In this document: piece after piece, positions 6,363-12,704 of the stretch
Layout: every line of letters begins with the position of its first letter
Numbering within the stretch: the stretch's first letter is position 1
NCBI GenBank assembly: GCA_020436865.1
Contig: JAGQXA010000062.1
Location: forward strand, 1-12,704
Length of the DNA stretch: 12,704 nt
Source of the DNA: Saprospiraceae bacterium
GTDB taxonomy: Bacteria; Bacteroidota; Bacteroidia; Chitinophagales; Saprospiraceae
Direction of reading: 5' to 3'
Notes under the pieces: generated by a model
Seen by the model: the letters and a program-made list of their open reading frames with translations, nothing else
What the model was told of the DNA's origin: nothing
Database searches by the model: none
Translations under genes and position numbers: made by a program

Positions 6363-7550
6363 ATGGTATTTCAACTTACCGAAGAACAACTGGCAGTTAA
6401 GGAAGCCGCCCGGGAATTCGCTCAGAACGAACTGAAAACCGGCGTGATCGATCGCGATCGCCACATGACCTATCCCACCGAGCAGGTCCGCATGATGGGC
6501 GAGCTGGGTTTCATGGGCATGATGGTGTCTCCTGAATACGGCGGAAGCGGCATGGATACCCTTTCGTACGTGCTGGCCATGGAAGAGATCTCCAAGGTCG
6601 ACAGCTCCTGCTCGGTCATCATGTCGGTCAACAACTCTCTCGTTTGCTGGGGGATCGAAACCTTCGGCACCGAAGAGCAGAAGGAAAAATACTTGCCCCG
6701 ACTGGCCACCGGCGAATGGATCGGCGCCTTCTGCCTTTCCGAACCCGAAGCAGGCAGCGACGCCACCAGCCAGCGCACTACGGCCGTCGAAATGGACGAC
6801 CACTACCTGCTGAACGGCACCAAGAACTGGATCACCAACGGCGGCACTTCAAGACTGCACCTGGTCATCGCCCAAACCCACCCGGAAAAAGGGCACCGCG
6901 GCATCAATGCCTTCATCGTCGAAACCGATAGCCCCGGCGTGACCGTCGGCGCCAAAGAAGACAAACTGGGCATCCGCGCCTCCGATACGCACACGATCAT
7001 GTACAACGACGTGAAAGTGCCCAAGGAGAACCGCATCGGCGACGACGGCTTCGGCTTTAAGTTCGCCATGAAAACCCTCTCCGGCGGACGCATCGGCATC
7101 GCTTCCCAGGCCCTCGGCATCGCCGGCGGCGCCTACGAACTGGCCGTCGCCTATTCCAAGGAACGGGAAGCCTTCGGCAAACCCATCAGCCAGCATCAGG
7201 CGATCGCCTTCAAACTGGCCAGCATGGCCACCGAGATCGAAGCGGCCCGCCTGATGGTCTATCGCTCGGCCTGGCTCAAAGACCGCGGCATGGACTACAA
7301 TAGCGCCAGCGCAATGGCCAAGTTGTTTGCCTCGGAAGTGGCCATGCGGCAAACCGTCGAAGCCGTGCAGATCCACGGAGGCTACGGTTTCGTCAAGGAA
7401 TACCACGTCGAGCGGCTGATGCGCGACGCCAAGATCACCCAGATCTACGAAGGCACCTCGGAGATCCAGCGGATCGTCATTTCCCGGAACATCCTGGAAG
7501 GACAACTGTACCTGCCGATCTACGGCGACTTCGCCGTTGAACAGGCGTGA
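6363..7550 (+). CDS. Acyl-CoA dehydrogenase (short-chain/butyryl-type)
   Basis: FAD-dependent alpha,beta-dehydrogenation of acyl-CoA in fatty-acid or branched-chain amino-acid breakdown; cytosolic, expected homotetramer. The 395 residues are full length. The helical N-terminal domain starts FQLTEEQL. The FAD/substrate signature CLSEPEAGSDA is at 124-134 and WITNG at 156-160. The C-terminal domain carries GKPISQHQAI and QIHGGYGFVKEYHVER, and the catalytic base is Glu363 in IYEGTSEIQR, the position used in short- and medium-chain enzymes. The ATG at 6363 matches the usual family start; an in-frame TTG at 6336 would add nine residues. No electron-transfer flavoprotein genes are adjacent. The exact chain length preference cannot be read from sequence. 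It stands apart from the murA operon and ends at a strong terminator. Confidence 0.95.
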   Translation: MVFQLTEEQLAVKEAAREFAQNELKTGVIDRDRHMTYPTEQVRMMGELGFMGMMVSPEYGGSGMDTLSYVLAMEEISKVDSSCSVIMSVNNSLVCWGIETFGTEEQKEKYLPRLATGEWIGAFCLSEPEAGSDATSQRTTAVEMDDHYLLNGTKNWITNGGTSRLHLVIAQTHPEKGHRGINAFIVETDSPGVTVGAKEDKLGIRASDTHTIMYNDVKVPKENRIGDDGFGFKFAMKTLSGGRIGIASQALGIAGGAYELAVAYSKEREAFGKPISQHQAIAFKLASMATEIEAARLMVYRSAWLKDRGMDYNSASAMAKLFASEVAMRQTVEAVQIHGGYGFVKEYHVERLMRDAKITQIYEGTSEIQRIVISRNILEGQLYLPIYGDFAVEQA

Positions 7551-7607
7551 GCCCGGCAACCAAACGCACGGATTTTATATCAATATTTCATAGCACAAAT
7601 GGTTTAC

Positions 7608-7640
7608 AGCGGCCTCTGCTTCGGAGCGCCGCTTTTTTTT
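7608..7640 (+). terminator. Intrinsic terminator after the acyl-CoA dehydrogenase
   Basis: AGCGGC (7608-7613) pairs with GCCGCT (7628-7633), extended inward by CTC/GAG across a one-base bulge, with a loop containing TTCG. It is followed by a run of eight T (7633-7640). It lies 57 bases after the stop codon at 7550. The rest of the 215-base gap up to 7765 holds no convincing gene and no clear promoter. Confidence 0.85.
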
Positions 7641-7765
7641 CGGCGCCGACGGGAAAACCGGGTCCATCGTTGCGAACTTTTACCCGCTCCCGGAGTATTA
7701 TTAGTTGCGCGGCATTCTTGCCGTCTGACCTTTTTTAGCCAACGACCGCCCGTTTCCGCGAGCCT

Positions 7766-8896
7766 ATGAGAAGTTCATTCCAGATCGCCAGGTTCTTCGA
7801 CATTCCCGTGCGCCTTCACTGGACCTTCTTCCTGCTGTTGGCCTGGGTCGGCTATACGGGTTACCTGCAGGATCGCGGTTGGATATATATCTCCTGGTGG
7901 ATCCTGTTGGTGCTTACGGTCTTCCTGTGCGTCGTGTTGCACGAATTCGGCCATGCGCTCACGGCGCGGCGTTATGGCGTTCAGACCAGGGACATCATCC
8001 TTTCGCCCATCGGCGGCATTGCCCGGCTGGAAAAATTACCCGAAAACCCCATCCACGAATTTCGAGTGGCCATCGCCGGCCCACTGGTCAACCTGGCGAT
8101 CGCAGCGCTGCTCAGCCCTGTGATCTGGCTGCTCTTTTCCCGGGAATTTCAGCATTTGGTCGGTTGGGCCACCGGCACGCCACCGGCGATGGACGGCAGC
8201 GAAAGCTCGTTGCCCGGCTATTTTCTACCGTCCATTTTTCTGCTGAATATCACCCTGGCGGTCTTCAACATGTTGCCGGCTTTTCCGATGGACGGCGGAC
8301 GCATCCTCCGGGCGCTGCTCTCGCTGCGCTACGGTCGCACGACGGCAACGCGCATCGCCGCCCGGCTGGGGCAGGCTTTGGCCATATTGCTGGCGCTCTA
8401 TGGGCTGTGGCGGATCGACGATAATTTTATTACCGTGATCATCGGGGTTTTCGTGTTTATCACCGCCACGCAGGAATATCAGTTCGTTCGCATCGAAAGC
8501 CTGCTCGAAGAACATTGCGTCGGCGAGGTCATGCGCGGGCAATTCACGCGCCTGCTCGCCAACCAGGCTGTAGAAACGGCCTTCCGGGAATTGCAGCGCG
8601 GCGGTGAAAAGAACTTCCTGGTCTTCGACGACGAAGGCGACCTGCTTGGAGTTCTCCACGACCGGGACATCCTGAGCTTGCTAAAAGCCAATGTGGAGAG
8701 CGATCTGATCGCCGAACACCTGCTCCCCGCGCCTCCGCCGGCAGATCCCGGCGACACGCTGAAGCAGGTGTTCGACCTGATGCAGCGCGAACGCTACCGG
8801 ATCCTGCCCGTACAGCAGGACGGCCAGTTGATCGGAGTGATCGACGTGCATGCCATCCATCACTTCCTGCAATTGCAGCGCAAGCTGAAAAAATGA
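7766..8896 (+). CDS. Site-2 protease family protein (peptidase M50) with two CBS domains
   Basis: An integral membrane zinc metalloprotease of the rhomboid-independent S2P/M50 group with C-terminal CBS pair, 376 residues. Zinc ligands are visible: HEFGH at 59-63 (His59, Glu60, His63) in the second hydrophobic segment, and Asp176 in FPMDGGR. Hydrophobic segments lie at about 18-33, 45-62, 101-124, 153-172 and 200-236. Residues about 248-305 and 312-370 form two CBS domains, which in relatives bind adenine nucleotides and regulate activity. The family cleaves membrane-embedded substrates such as anti-sigma factors; no anti-sigma gene is nearby, so the substrate is unknown. It is monocistronic: a terminator precedes it and a strong one follows 10 bases after the stop. 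The first ATG is the start. Confidence 0.95.
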   Translation: MRSSFQIARFFDIPVRLHWTFFLLLAWVGYTGYLQDRGWIYISWWILLVLTVFLCVVLHEFGHALTARRYGVQTRDIILSPIGGIARLEKLPENPIHEFRVAIAGPLVNLAIAALLSPVIWLLFSREFQHLVGWATGTPPAMDGSESSLPGYFLPSIFLLNITLAVFNMLPAFPMDGGRILRALLSLRYGRTTATRIAARLGQALAILLALYGLWRIDDNFITVIIGVFVFITATQEYQFVRIESLLEEHCVGEVMRGQFTRLLANQAVETAFRELQRGGEKNFLVFDDEGDLLGVLHDRDILSLLKANVESDLIAEHLLPAPPPADPGDTLKQVFDLMQRERYRILPVQQDGQLIGVIDVHAIHHFLQLQRKLKK

Positions 8897-8906
8897 ATTG
8901 CCGGAA

Positions 8907-8947
8907 AAAAAGAGGGGCAGTCCGGTTGCCGGACTGCCCCTCTTTTT
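8907..8947. terminator. Bidirectional intrinsic terminator between convergent genes
   Basis: A perfect 19-bp stem: 8907-8925 pairs with 8929-8947 around a 3-base TTG loop. The core is GAGGGGCAGTCCGG and its complement. The arms end in A5 on the left and T5 on the right, so each strand's transcript ends in a U-run. It serves both the M50 gene (stop at 8896) and the minus-strand ompH-like gene (stop at 8972). Confidence 0.93.
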
Positions 8948-8971
8948 CTTAGGGCCTAGCGTCATGTATCG

Positions 8972-9478
8972 CTAGAGATTCAGTTTCTTTTTCACGAGCG
9001 GCGCCACGTTGTCAGACTCTTCGGCGAACAGCAGTACGTTCATGACGCCTACGTCGAAGATGAACTCGTAGCTCTGTTCCTTGCCGACTTCCTCGATAGC
9101 GGTTTGCACCTTCTCGAGGATCGGGGTATACAACTCCTGGCGCTTCTTCTGCACTTTATCCATTACCTCTTGTTCATAAGCGGCCAGTTTCTGCTGGTCT
9201 TGCTGCAGTTCGGCTTCGGCCGATTGCATCTGTACCGGGGTCATGGCGCCGGAATTGGCCTGCTCCATGTAGTTGAGGTATTTATTCTGAAGGTCTTCGG
9301 CCATCTTCTGGCCTTTGCTCACCAGACCGTCCCGGTATGATTTCAGGCTGGCGTCGGCCGATTGGGTTTCGGGCATCTTGCTGAGCAGCTCAGCAGAATT
9401 GAGGTAACCGAATTTCTGAGCCTGCGAACCGACCGCTACGGCCAGGATCAGGAGCAGGCTAATTCCGCCTCGTTTCAT
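8972..9478 (-). CDS. OmpH/Skp family periplasmic chaperone
   Basis: Predicted periplasmic chaperone that holds unfolded outer-membrane proteins on the way to the BAM complex. From the chosen ATG (9478) the protein has 168 residues: a signal peptide MKRGGISLLLILAVAVGSQA with likely cleavage before QKFGYLNSAELLSKMPE, the standard opening of Bacteroidota OmpH proteins. A long Lys/Glu/Gln-rich segment (about 40-130) has coiled-coil character, as expected for the Skp tentacles, and a short C-terminal strand segment includes YEFIFDVG. An ATG at 9490 would add four residues before the signal peptide and is less likely. In many relatives ompH lies beside bamA; here it does not. A consensus-like -7 box lies about 70 bases upstream. 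Confidence 0.92.
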   Translation of the reverse strand: MKRGGISLLLILAVAVGSQAQKFGYLNSAELLSKMPETQSADASLKSYRDGLVSKGQKMAEDLQNKYLNYMEQANSGAMTPVQMQSAEAELQQDQQKLAAYEQEVMDKVQKKRQELYTPILEKVQTAIEEVGKEQSYEFIFDVGVMNVLLFAEESDNVAPLVKKKLNL

Positions 9479-9548
9479 CCAATAGATCATAGTCTTCTAA
9501 TAGTTTGATTAAAAAGGGTTGCGGGCGAGGCCCATCAAAAAATTTTCG

Positions 9549-9556
9549 CAAAGGTA
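9549..9556 (-). promoter_or_regulatory. Putative -7 promoter box for the OmpH-like gene
   Basis: Read on the minus strand this is TACCTTTG, a full match to TAnnTTTG, followed by GCG. It is 70-odd bases upstream of the ATG at 9478. No clear TTTG is found 19-21 bases further upstream, so only half of the consensus is present. The remaining gap to 9634 shows only a weak AGATC/GATCT inverted repeat (9599-9603 and 9616-9620). Confidence 0.45.
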
Positions 9557-9634
9557 AGGACATTCGTGGAACATCCCGTCTAAAAGGACCACTTTACCAG
9601 ATCAAAGGTTCGATGGATCTGCCCTAAAGAATTG

Positions 9635-11089
9635 TTAAAAACTATAGCAGCGTGGCGCCTTACCCCTGACCCGGTGATTTGCCCCGCGGGCGATCTCGAA
9701 GAAGGGAACTTTCAATCCCAGATAGAGATCGCCGCCGGATAGTTCTTCGACCTCTCCGAAATATCCGGCGAGGTTGTCGACGCCGAGGATCAGCGGGCCC
9801 AAACGCGCCGCCAAACCCACCCGCAGATGGCCGTAGTTGTAAAAGGAGATCGGCAGGCTGGCCTCGAACCATCGGTGTTCGAAGCGCGGGGTCAGGGCCA
9901 GAATGTTCGAACGCTGAGGAGCGATGCCGGGTACCGGGATCCGCTGCACCAGGGTGGCATTGACGAAAATCTGCTCCGTGAAGGCATAGTCGAACTGCAG
10001 GCTCAATGCCGTAGGCAGGAAGATCTGAAAATCGGAGCCGGCAAACGAAGCATTCTGGTTGCCCAGCGCGTCTTCGCTGAACTGCCAGACTACCGTATCG
10101 AGCGAAGTAATGCCGTTGAATTCGTACTCAGCGCCCGGCACGAAGACGTCTTTGTTGATCACCGTCTGATGACGTTGGGCATTCTTATTGAAACGGATCC
10201 CACCGACATCGAGGATGGAAGCCCCGAATTTCCACTGATACGTATCGCCCACCTCTCCCTGCGCGTACACGATCCCCAGATCGACGCCGATCCCGATGCC
10301 ATTGAAGGCCGGACTAAAATCGCCGCCGTCGGTATTCGAATTGGTATAGCCGTAACGGAGGCTCGCCACATTGGAGGTGATGGTGTCGCCCGGCAGTTTG
10401 GTGAGGTCGACGGGCAAGAGGCTCTCGAAATAGGCTCCTTCCAGGCCTTGGAGGAACTTCAGGTTCAGGCCGAAGCCGAACACGCCGTCGCGGTTCGTCG
10501 GCAGTTTCAAGCCGTAGTTCAGGCCGATCTCCCCCCACCCCAGCAGGGCCGATTCGAAAGGGTCGATGTTGAAGGGAAGATAGAACGGCTTACCGTCATA
10601 TTTGTAATAGCTCAGCACATTGGGGATGTTCTGCGCCGTAGCGGCGAAACGCAGGCCTGTAAAAAAACCGAAAGTGTGGCCGCTCGGAAGGTTGACCATG
10701 AAGGAGGGGCCGGTGATACCACTATGGACATCGGCATAGCGACGACGGCCGTTGTCGCGAAAGTCGATGATGAATTCTCCCGGCTCCAGATTGTTGGGAT
10801 TCTCCGCGTCGAAGGCCGGGATCCAGGTCGGATCCTCCCGGTAGCGCAGCACCTCCGGGATCGACGCGTTCTCGATGAACATATAGTTGTTCTCCACAAA
10901 ACCGTAAGCGCTGACGAGGTTTACATCCCACGGCATTCCGCTCGTCAGGTTGTGCGCCGGGTTGAACAACATTCCATTGACCCCGCTATAATTACTCAGT
11001 CGCATGCCCAACTGCTCCTGCCCTTGCAAGGGCAATACCAGAACGGCAAGCAGGATAAATACTACAACAGATCCGTTACGCATCATCAT
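9635..11089 (-). CDS. DUF5723 family outer-envelope protein
   Basis: From the ATG at 11089 the protein has 484 residues: a signal peptide (MMMRNGSVVVFILLAVLVLPLQGQ), then GMRLSNYSGVNGMLFNPAH, the family's usual mature N-terminus. The rest is rich in alternating aromatic/hydrophobic strands and Gly/Asn turns, typical of an outer-membrane beta-barrel (DUF5723 is near the PorV/FadL-like barrels). Function is unknown. Three ATG codons in a row (11089, 11086, 11083) make the exact start uncertain, and an in-frame GTG at 11122 would extend the N-terminus by 11 residues not needed for the signal. A -7 box at 11267-11274 implies a leader of roughly 170 bases. Not co-directional within an operon of related function. 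Confidence 0.82.
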   Translation of the reverse strand: MMMRNGSVVVFILLAVLVLPLQGQEQLGMRLSNYSGVNGMLFNPAHNLTSGMPWDVNLVSAYGFVENNYMFIENASIPEVLRYREDPTWIPAFDAENPNNLEPGEFIIDFRDNGRRRYADVHSGITGPSFMVNLPSGHTFGFFTGLRFAATAQNIPNVLSYYKYDGKPFYLPFNIDPFESALLGWGEIGLNYGLKLPTNRDGVFGFGLNLKFLQGLEGAYFESLLPVDLTKLPGDTITSNVASLRYGYTNSNTDGGDFSPAFNGIGIGVDLGIVYAQGEVGDTYQWKFGASILDVGGIRFNKNAQRHQTVINKDVFVPGAEYEFNGITSLDTVVWQFSEDALGNQNASFAGSDFQIFLPTALSLQFDYAFTEQIFVNATLVQRIPVPGIAPQRSNILALTPRFEHRWFEASLPISFYNYGHLRVGLAARLGPLILGVDNLAGYFGEVEELSGGDLYLGLKVPFFEIARGANHRVRGKAPRCYSF

Positions 11090-11137
11090 CGGAATGGCAT
11101 TATTTGTTTGAAGTTCCTTCACCAGTTGATCGGGGAA

Positions 11138-11147
11138 ATACCGGTAT
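11138..11147. repeat. 10-bp perfect palindrome in the DUF5723 leader
   Basis: ATACCGGTAT reads the same on both strands and sits about 50 bases before the ATG of the DUF5723 gene, within the predicted untranslated leader. A single short palindrome may be chance; if functional it could be a regulator binding site. Confidence 0.25.
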
Positions 11148-11266
11148 ATCTGATCGCGGGTCGTCGGCGGGTGCGTATTACACGAAATCCTTTCGAAATT
11201 TAGTGCTCTTTAACTCATTTTTCTCACCCGACGGACAAAAAATCGACCAGCCGCTTTTTCGAAGCC

Positions 11267-11274
11267 CAAAGGTA
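11267..11274 (-). promoter_or_regulatory. Putative -7 promoter box for the DUF5723 gene
   Basis: On the minus strand this reads TACCTTTG, a full match to TAnnTTTG. It lies in the 230-base gap between dgkA (ending at 11320) and the DUF5723 start. At the -33 position only a T-rich TTTTC (11294-11298, 19-base spacing) is seen. An inverted repeat at 11283-11324 brackets this spacer region. Confidence 0.45.
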
Positions 11275-11282
11275 CAAAGTGC

Positions 11283-11324
11283 CCTGACAAATAGAAAATT
11301 TCCTTACCTAATGCGCTTGTCAGG
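11283..11324. repeat. 8-bp inverted repeat overlapping the dgkA stop and DUF5723 promoter
   Basis: CCTGACAA at 11283-11290 and TTGTCAGG at 11317-11324 are perfect inverted repeats 26 bases apart. The right arm covers the TGA stop of dgkA (11320-11322) and the left arm lies 8 bases upstream of the -7 box of the DUF5723 promoter. It has no U-run typical of an intrinsic terminator, so an operator or a weak terminator are both possible. Confidence 0.4.
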
Positions 11325-11685
11325 ATTGCCACCAGTCCAAAACGCGGGGAAGGAAGATCAGCAGGCCTATCGCCGCCGCTCCGATCGCGCAGAGCAAGAC
11401 CGCCCCCGCCGCGAGATCCTTCGCCCGCCCGGCCAGCGCATGATGCTCCGGAGAGACGAGGTCGACCACGGCTTCCACGGATGAATTGAAGGCTTCGGCG
11501 CCCAACACCAGGGCCATGGCCAGCACCAACAGACACCACTCCTGCCGGCTAAGATCGAAAAACACCCCCGCCATGATCACCCCGCCGGCAAAAAGCAGAT
11601 GGATACGGGCGTTCGGCTGGGTCGAAAACAGGGTCCGGATGCCCTGCCAGGCGTACTTAAAGCTGGTCAAACGATCGTGCAACAT
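11320..11685 (-). CDS. dgkA: Diacylglycerol kinase / undecaprenol kinase, DgkA family
   Basis: Small integral membrane lipid kinase (121 residues, normal length) that phosphorylates diacylglycerol or undecaprenol with ATP at the inner membrane. Three hydrophobic helices are seen at about 29-45, 50-66 and 92-112. The family signature is intact: Glu64-Ala-Phe-Asn-Ser-Ser-Val-Glu71, then Asp75, and RAKDLAAGAVLL with Lys89-Asp90. The motif does not say whether the substrate is diacylglycerol or undecaprenol; in Bacteroidota and Gram-positives the latter is plausible and would tie it to peptidoglycan carrier recycling. The start ATG (11685) is 6 bases after the stop of the upstream EEP-fold gene, so the two are almost certainly co-transcribed. 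Confidence 0.94.
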   Translation of the reverse strand: MLHDRLTSFKYAWQGIRTLFSTQPNARIHLLFAGGVIMAGVFFDLSRQEWCLLVLAMALVLGAEAFNSSVEAVVDLVSPEHHALAGRAKDLAAGAVLLCAIGAAAIGLLIFLPRVLDWWQS

Positions 11686-11691
11686 AGGCTG

Positions 11692-12669
11692 TCATCGGTT
11701 AGCGGATGATCCGAATTGAAAAGTAGCCCGGATGCCCATCTGGTCGCTGCCCTCTCCGAGCTGTTGAAACTCCAGGCACTTCAGTCCGGAAGAATACAAG
11801 ATGTGATTGAGGGGCGCTCCCAGCAACTCGGCCTTATTGCCCTGAGCTTCGGCAAAGGCTCCGCGCCGGCTGTCCTTCAGGTCCAACGAAGCCCGAAATT
11901 CCTGTAGCTGATACGACCAGGACACGGTCTGCATATTTCCGAAAATGAGCAGCGGGCGACGCATTTCGCGGGCAAACCCGACAATTCCATGCAAATGCTC
12001 GAGCAGGCTCCCTTCTTCTTCCTGCGGAAACAGGTACAGGGCTAACAATTGCACCGGAGGAAAAGCGGGATCGACCTCCACCCTCGCCGGAAGGGTGGGC
12101 GCGCCTCCCCAGGCGAAGGTGTCGACCGCGGTTAACGGATACCTGGAAAAGATCGCCAGCTTGCTGACCGCCGGATCGCCGCGTTCCAGCCCATAAGAAT
12201 ACCAGGGCCGCAAGCGCTCGCGCAGCCTCGCCAAGCCCTCCTCCGAGATATTCTGCAGGGAGATCAGGTCGACGCCGCTGTTGACACAAGCCGCATACAA
12301 GCGTTCCGGCCAGTCTTCCAGCGCTCCCACATCGAAATGGGCGATCGAAAACCGGGGCAGGTTTTCGGCAGGCGCTTCGGCCGGCGCCGGCAGGTCCGCC
12401 CTGGATTTAAAGAAAAGCGTGAGGAGTCCGCAGCACAGGAAACTCACGAACAGCAGGCGATGCTGGTCAACGAGGAAAAAGACGAACCCCAGGACGAGGT
12501 AGAAGCCGATCAGCCACAGGTCCAGCCGCACCTTCTCTCCGAAGGCCGAATGGTGAGGGTGCAGCATCGCCCATCCGGCAACCGCCAGCAACACGGCGCT
12601 GACCGCGAGCTGAATAAGCGTACGACCCGAGAGGGTCGCGTGGACAGGATCGGAAGCTCGTCTACTCAA
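11692..12669 (-). CDS. Membrane-anchored EEP-fold protein with degenerate catalytic residues
   Basis: 325 residues. Two or three hydrophobic segments (about 17-36, 50-67, 71-87) anchor it, then from about 105 an endonuclease/exonuclease/phosphatase-like domain: RFSIAHFDVG, DLISLQN, KLAIFSRYPL, LLIFGNMQT, LNHILYS and SDQMGIRA. Compared with the usual LQE, GDxN, DHI and SDH motifs, the metal or catalytic residues read Asn140, Asn245/Gln247, Asn288 and Gln310, and Tyr212 replaces the expected His. It therefore looks like a pseudoenzyme. The only usable start is a TTG at 12669; a 4-codon ATG reading frame (12676-12662) overlaps it. It is the first gene of a two-gene unit with dgkA and has a -7 box just upstream. 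Family by motif order only; a distant relative with other catalysis is not excluded. Confidence 0.75.
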   Translation of the reverse strand: MSRRASDPVHATLSGRTLIQLAVSAVLLAVAGWAMLHPHHSAFGEKVRLDLWLIGFYLVLGFVFFLVDQHRLLFVSFLCCGLLTLFFKSRADLPAPAEAPAENLPRFSIAHFDVGALEDWPERLYAACVNSGVDLISLQNISEEGLARLRERLRPWYSYGLERGDPAVSKLAIFSRYPLTAVDTFAWGGAPTLPARVEVDPAFPPVQLLALYLFPQEEEGSLLEHLHGIVGFAREMRRPLLIFGNMQTVSWSYQLQEFRASLDLKDSRRGAFAEAQGNKAELLGAPLNHILYSSGLKCLEFQQLGEGSDQMGIRATFQFGSSANR

Positions 12670-12689
12670 ATTCCATTCTTTTCTATCGA

Positions 12690-12697
12690 CAAAGATA
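12690..12697 (-). promoter_or_regulatory. Putative -7 promoter box for the EEP-dgkA unit
   Basis: On the minus strand this reads TATCTTTG, a full match to TAnnTTTG and identical to the box in front of glmS. It is 21 bases before the TTG start, so the leader would be only about 15 bases. The -33 element would lie beyond the window end. Confidence 0.5.
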
Positions 12698-12704
12698 AGC
12701 CCTA

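Noticed and set aside
7670..7704. Promoter for the M50 gene (TTG and TATTATTAG)
   Set aside because: The -7 box lacks the TTTG ending and spacings do not fit; too weak to annotate.
7547..7738. Possible 63-residue gene after the acyl-CoA dehydrogenase
   Set aside because: It overlaps the stop of the upstream gene, runs straight through the intrinsic terminator at 7608-7640 and has no family resemblance.
9827..11203. 458-codon open frame on the plus strand opposite the DUF5723 gene
   Set aside because: The minus-strand protein has a signal peptide and family motifs; the plus-strand translation shows no domain and is an antisense shadow.
1..12704. Mobile element, defence system, CRISPR array or biosynthetic cluster
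   Set aside because: No transposase, integrase, direct-repeat array or toxin/antitoxin-like pair was found; all genes fit chromosomal core functions.

Overview
The window looks like chromosome of a moderately GC-rich member of the Bacteroidota, possibly of the Saprospiria/Lewinella type, although the class is only an inference. The evidence is a set of families largely confined to that phylum (DUF4270, DUF4290, DUF4286, DUF5723, a short GT5-only glycogen synthase), the near absence of Shine-Dalgarno sequences, and several sites matching the Bacteroidota -33/-7 promoter (TTTG, then TAnnTTTG). No mobile element, tRNA, rRNA, CRISPR array or phage gene is visible; this is an ordinary core region.

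Plus strand, 1-7550. The window opens inside a glycogen/starch synthase-like gene. It is followed by a DUF4270 lipoprotein, glmS, a DUF4290 protein, murA and a DUF4286 protein. The last five genes are separated by only 15-48 bases and read as one operon. GlmS makes glucosamine-6-phosphate, the entry to UDP-GlcNAc; MurA is the first enzyme that commits UDP-GlcNAc to peptidoglycan. The unknown DUF4290 protein lies between them. A near-consensus promoter (TTTG, 20 bases, TATCTTTG) lies inside the 3' end of the DUF4270 gene and could drive glmS onwards separately. An acyl-CoA dehydrogenase follows after a 113-base gap and ends at a clear intrinsic terminator.

Plus strand, 7766-8896: a polytopic site-2 protease (M50) with two C-terminal CBS domains. 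It ends at a 19-bp perfect stem-loop that serves as a shared terminator with the convergent minus-strand genes.

Minus strand, 12669 down to 8972. In transcription order these are a membrane-anchored endonuclease/exonuclease/phosphatase-fold protein whose catalytic residues all appear to be replaced, a DgkA-type diacylglycerol/undecaprenol kinase 6 bases downstream, a DUF5723 outer-envelope protein, and an OmpH/Skp-type periplasmic chaperone. Phylum-type -7 boxes precede the first, third and fourth of these genes.

Most of the window serves the cell envelope: precursor supply (GlmS, MurA), lipid carrier or lipid phosphorylation (DgkA), outer-membrane protein handling (OmpH), surface lipoprotein and barrel-like proteins (DUF4270, DUF5723), and intramembrane proteolysis. 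The points most worth a second look are MurA with Asp in place of the fosfomycin-target Cys, the EEP pseudoenzyme, the internal repeat of DUF4290 with its basic Q/N tail, the internal glmS promoter, and a pair of mutually exclusive hairpins ahead of the DUF4270 gene.
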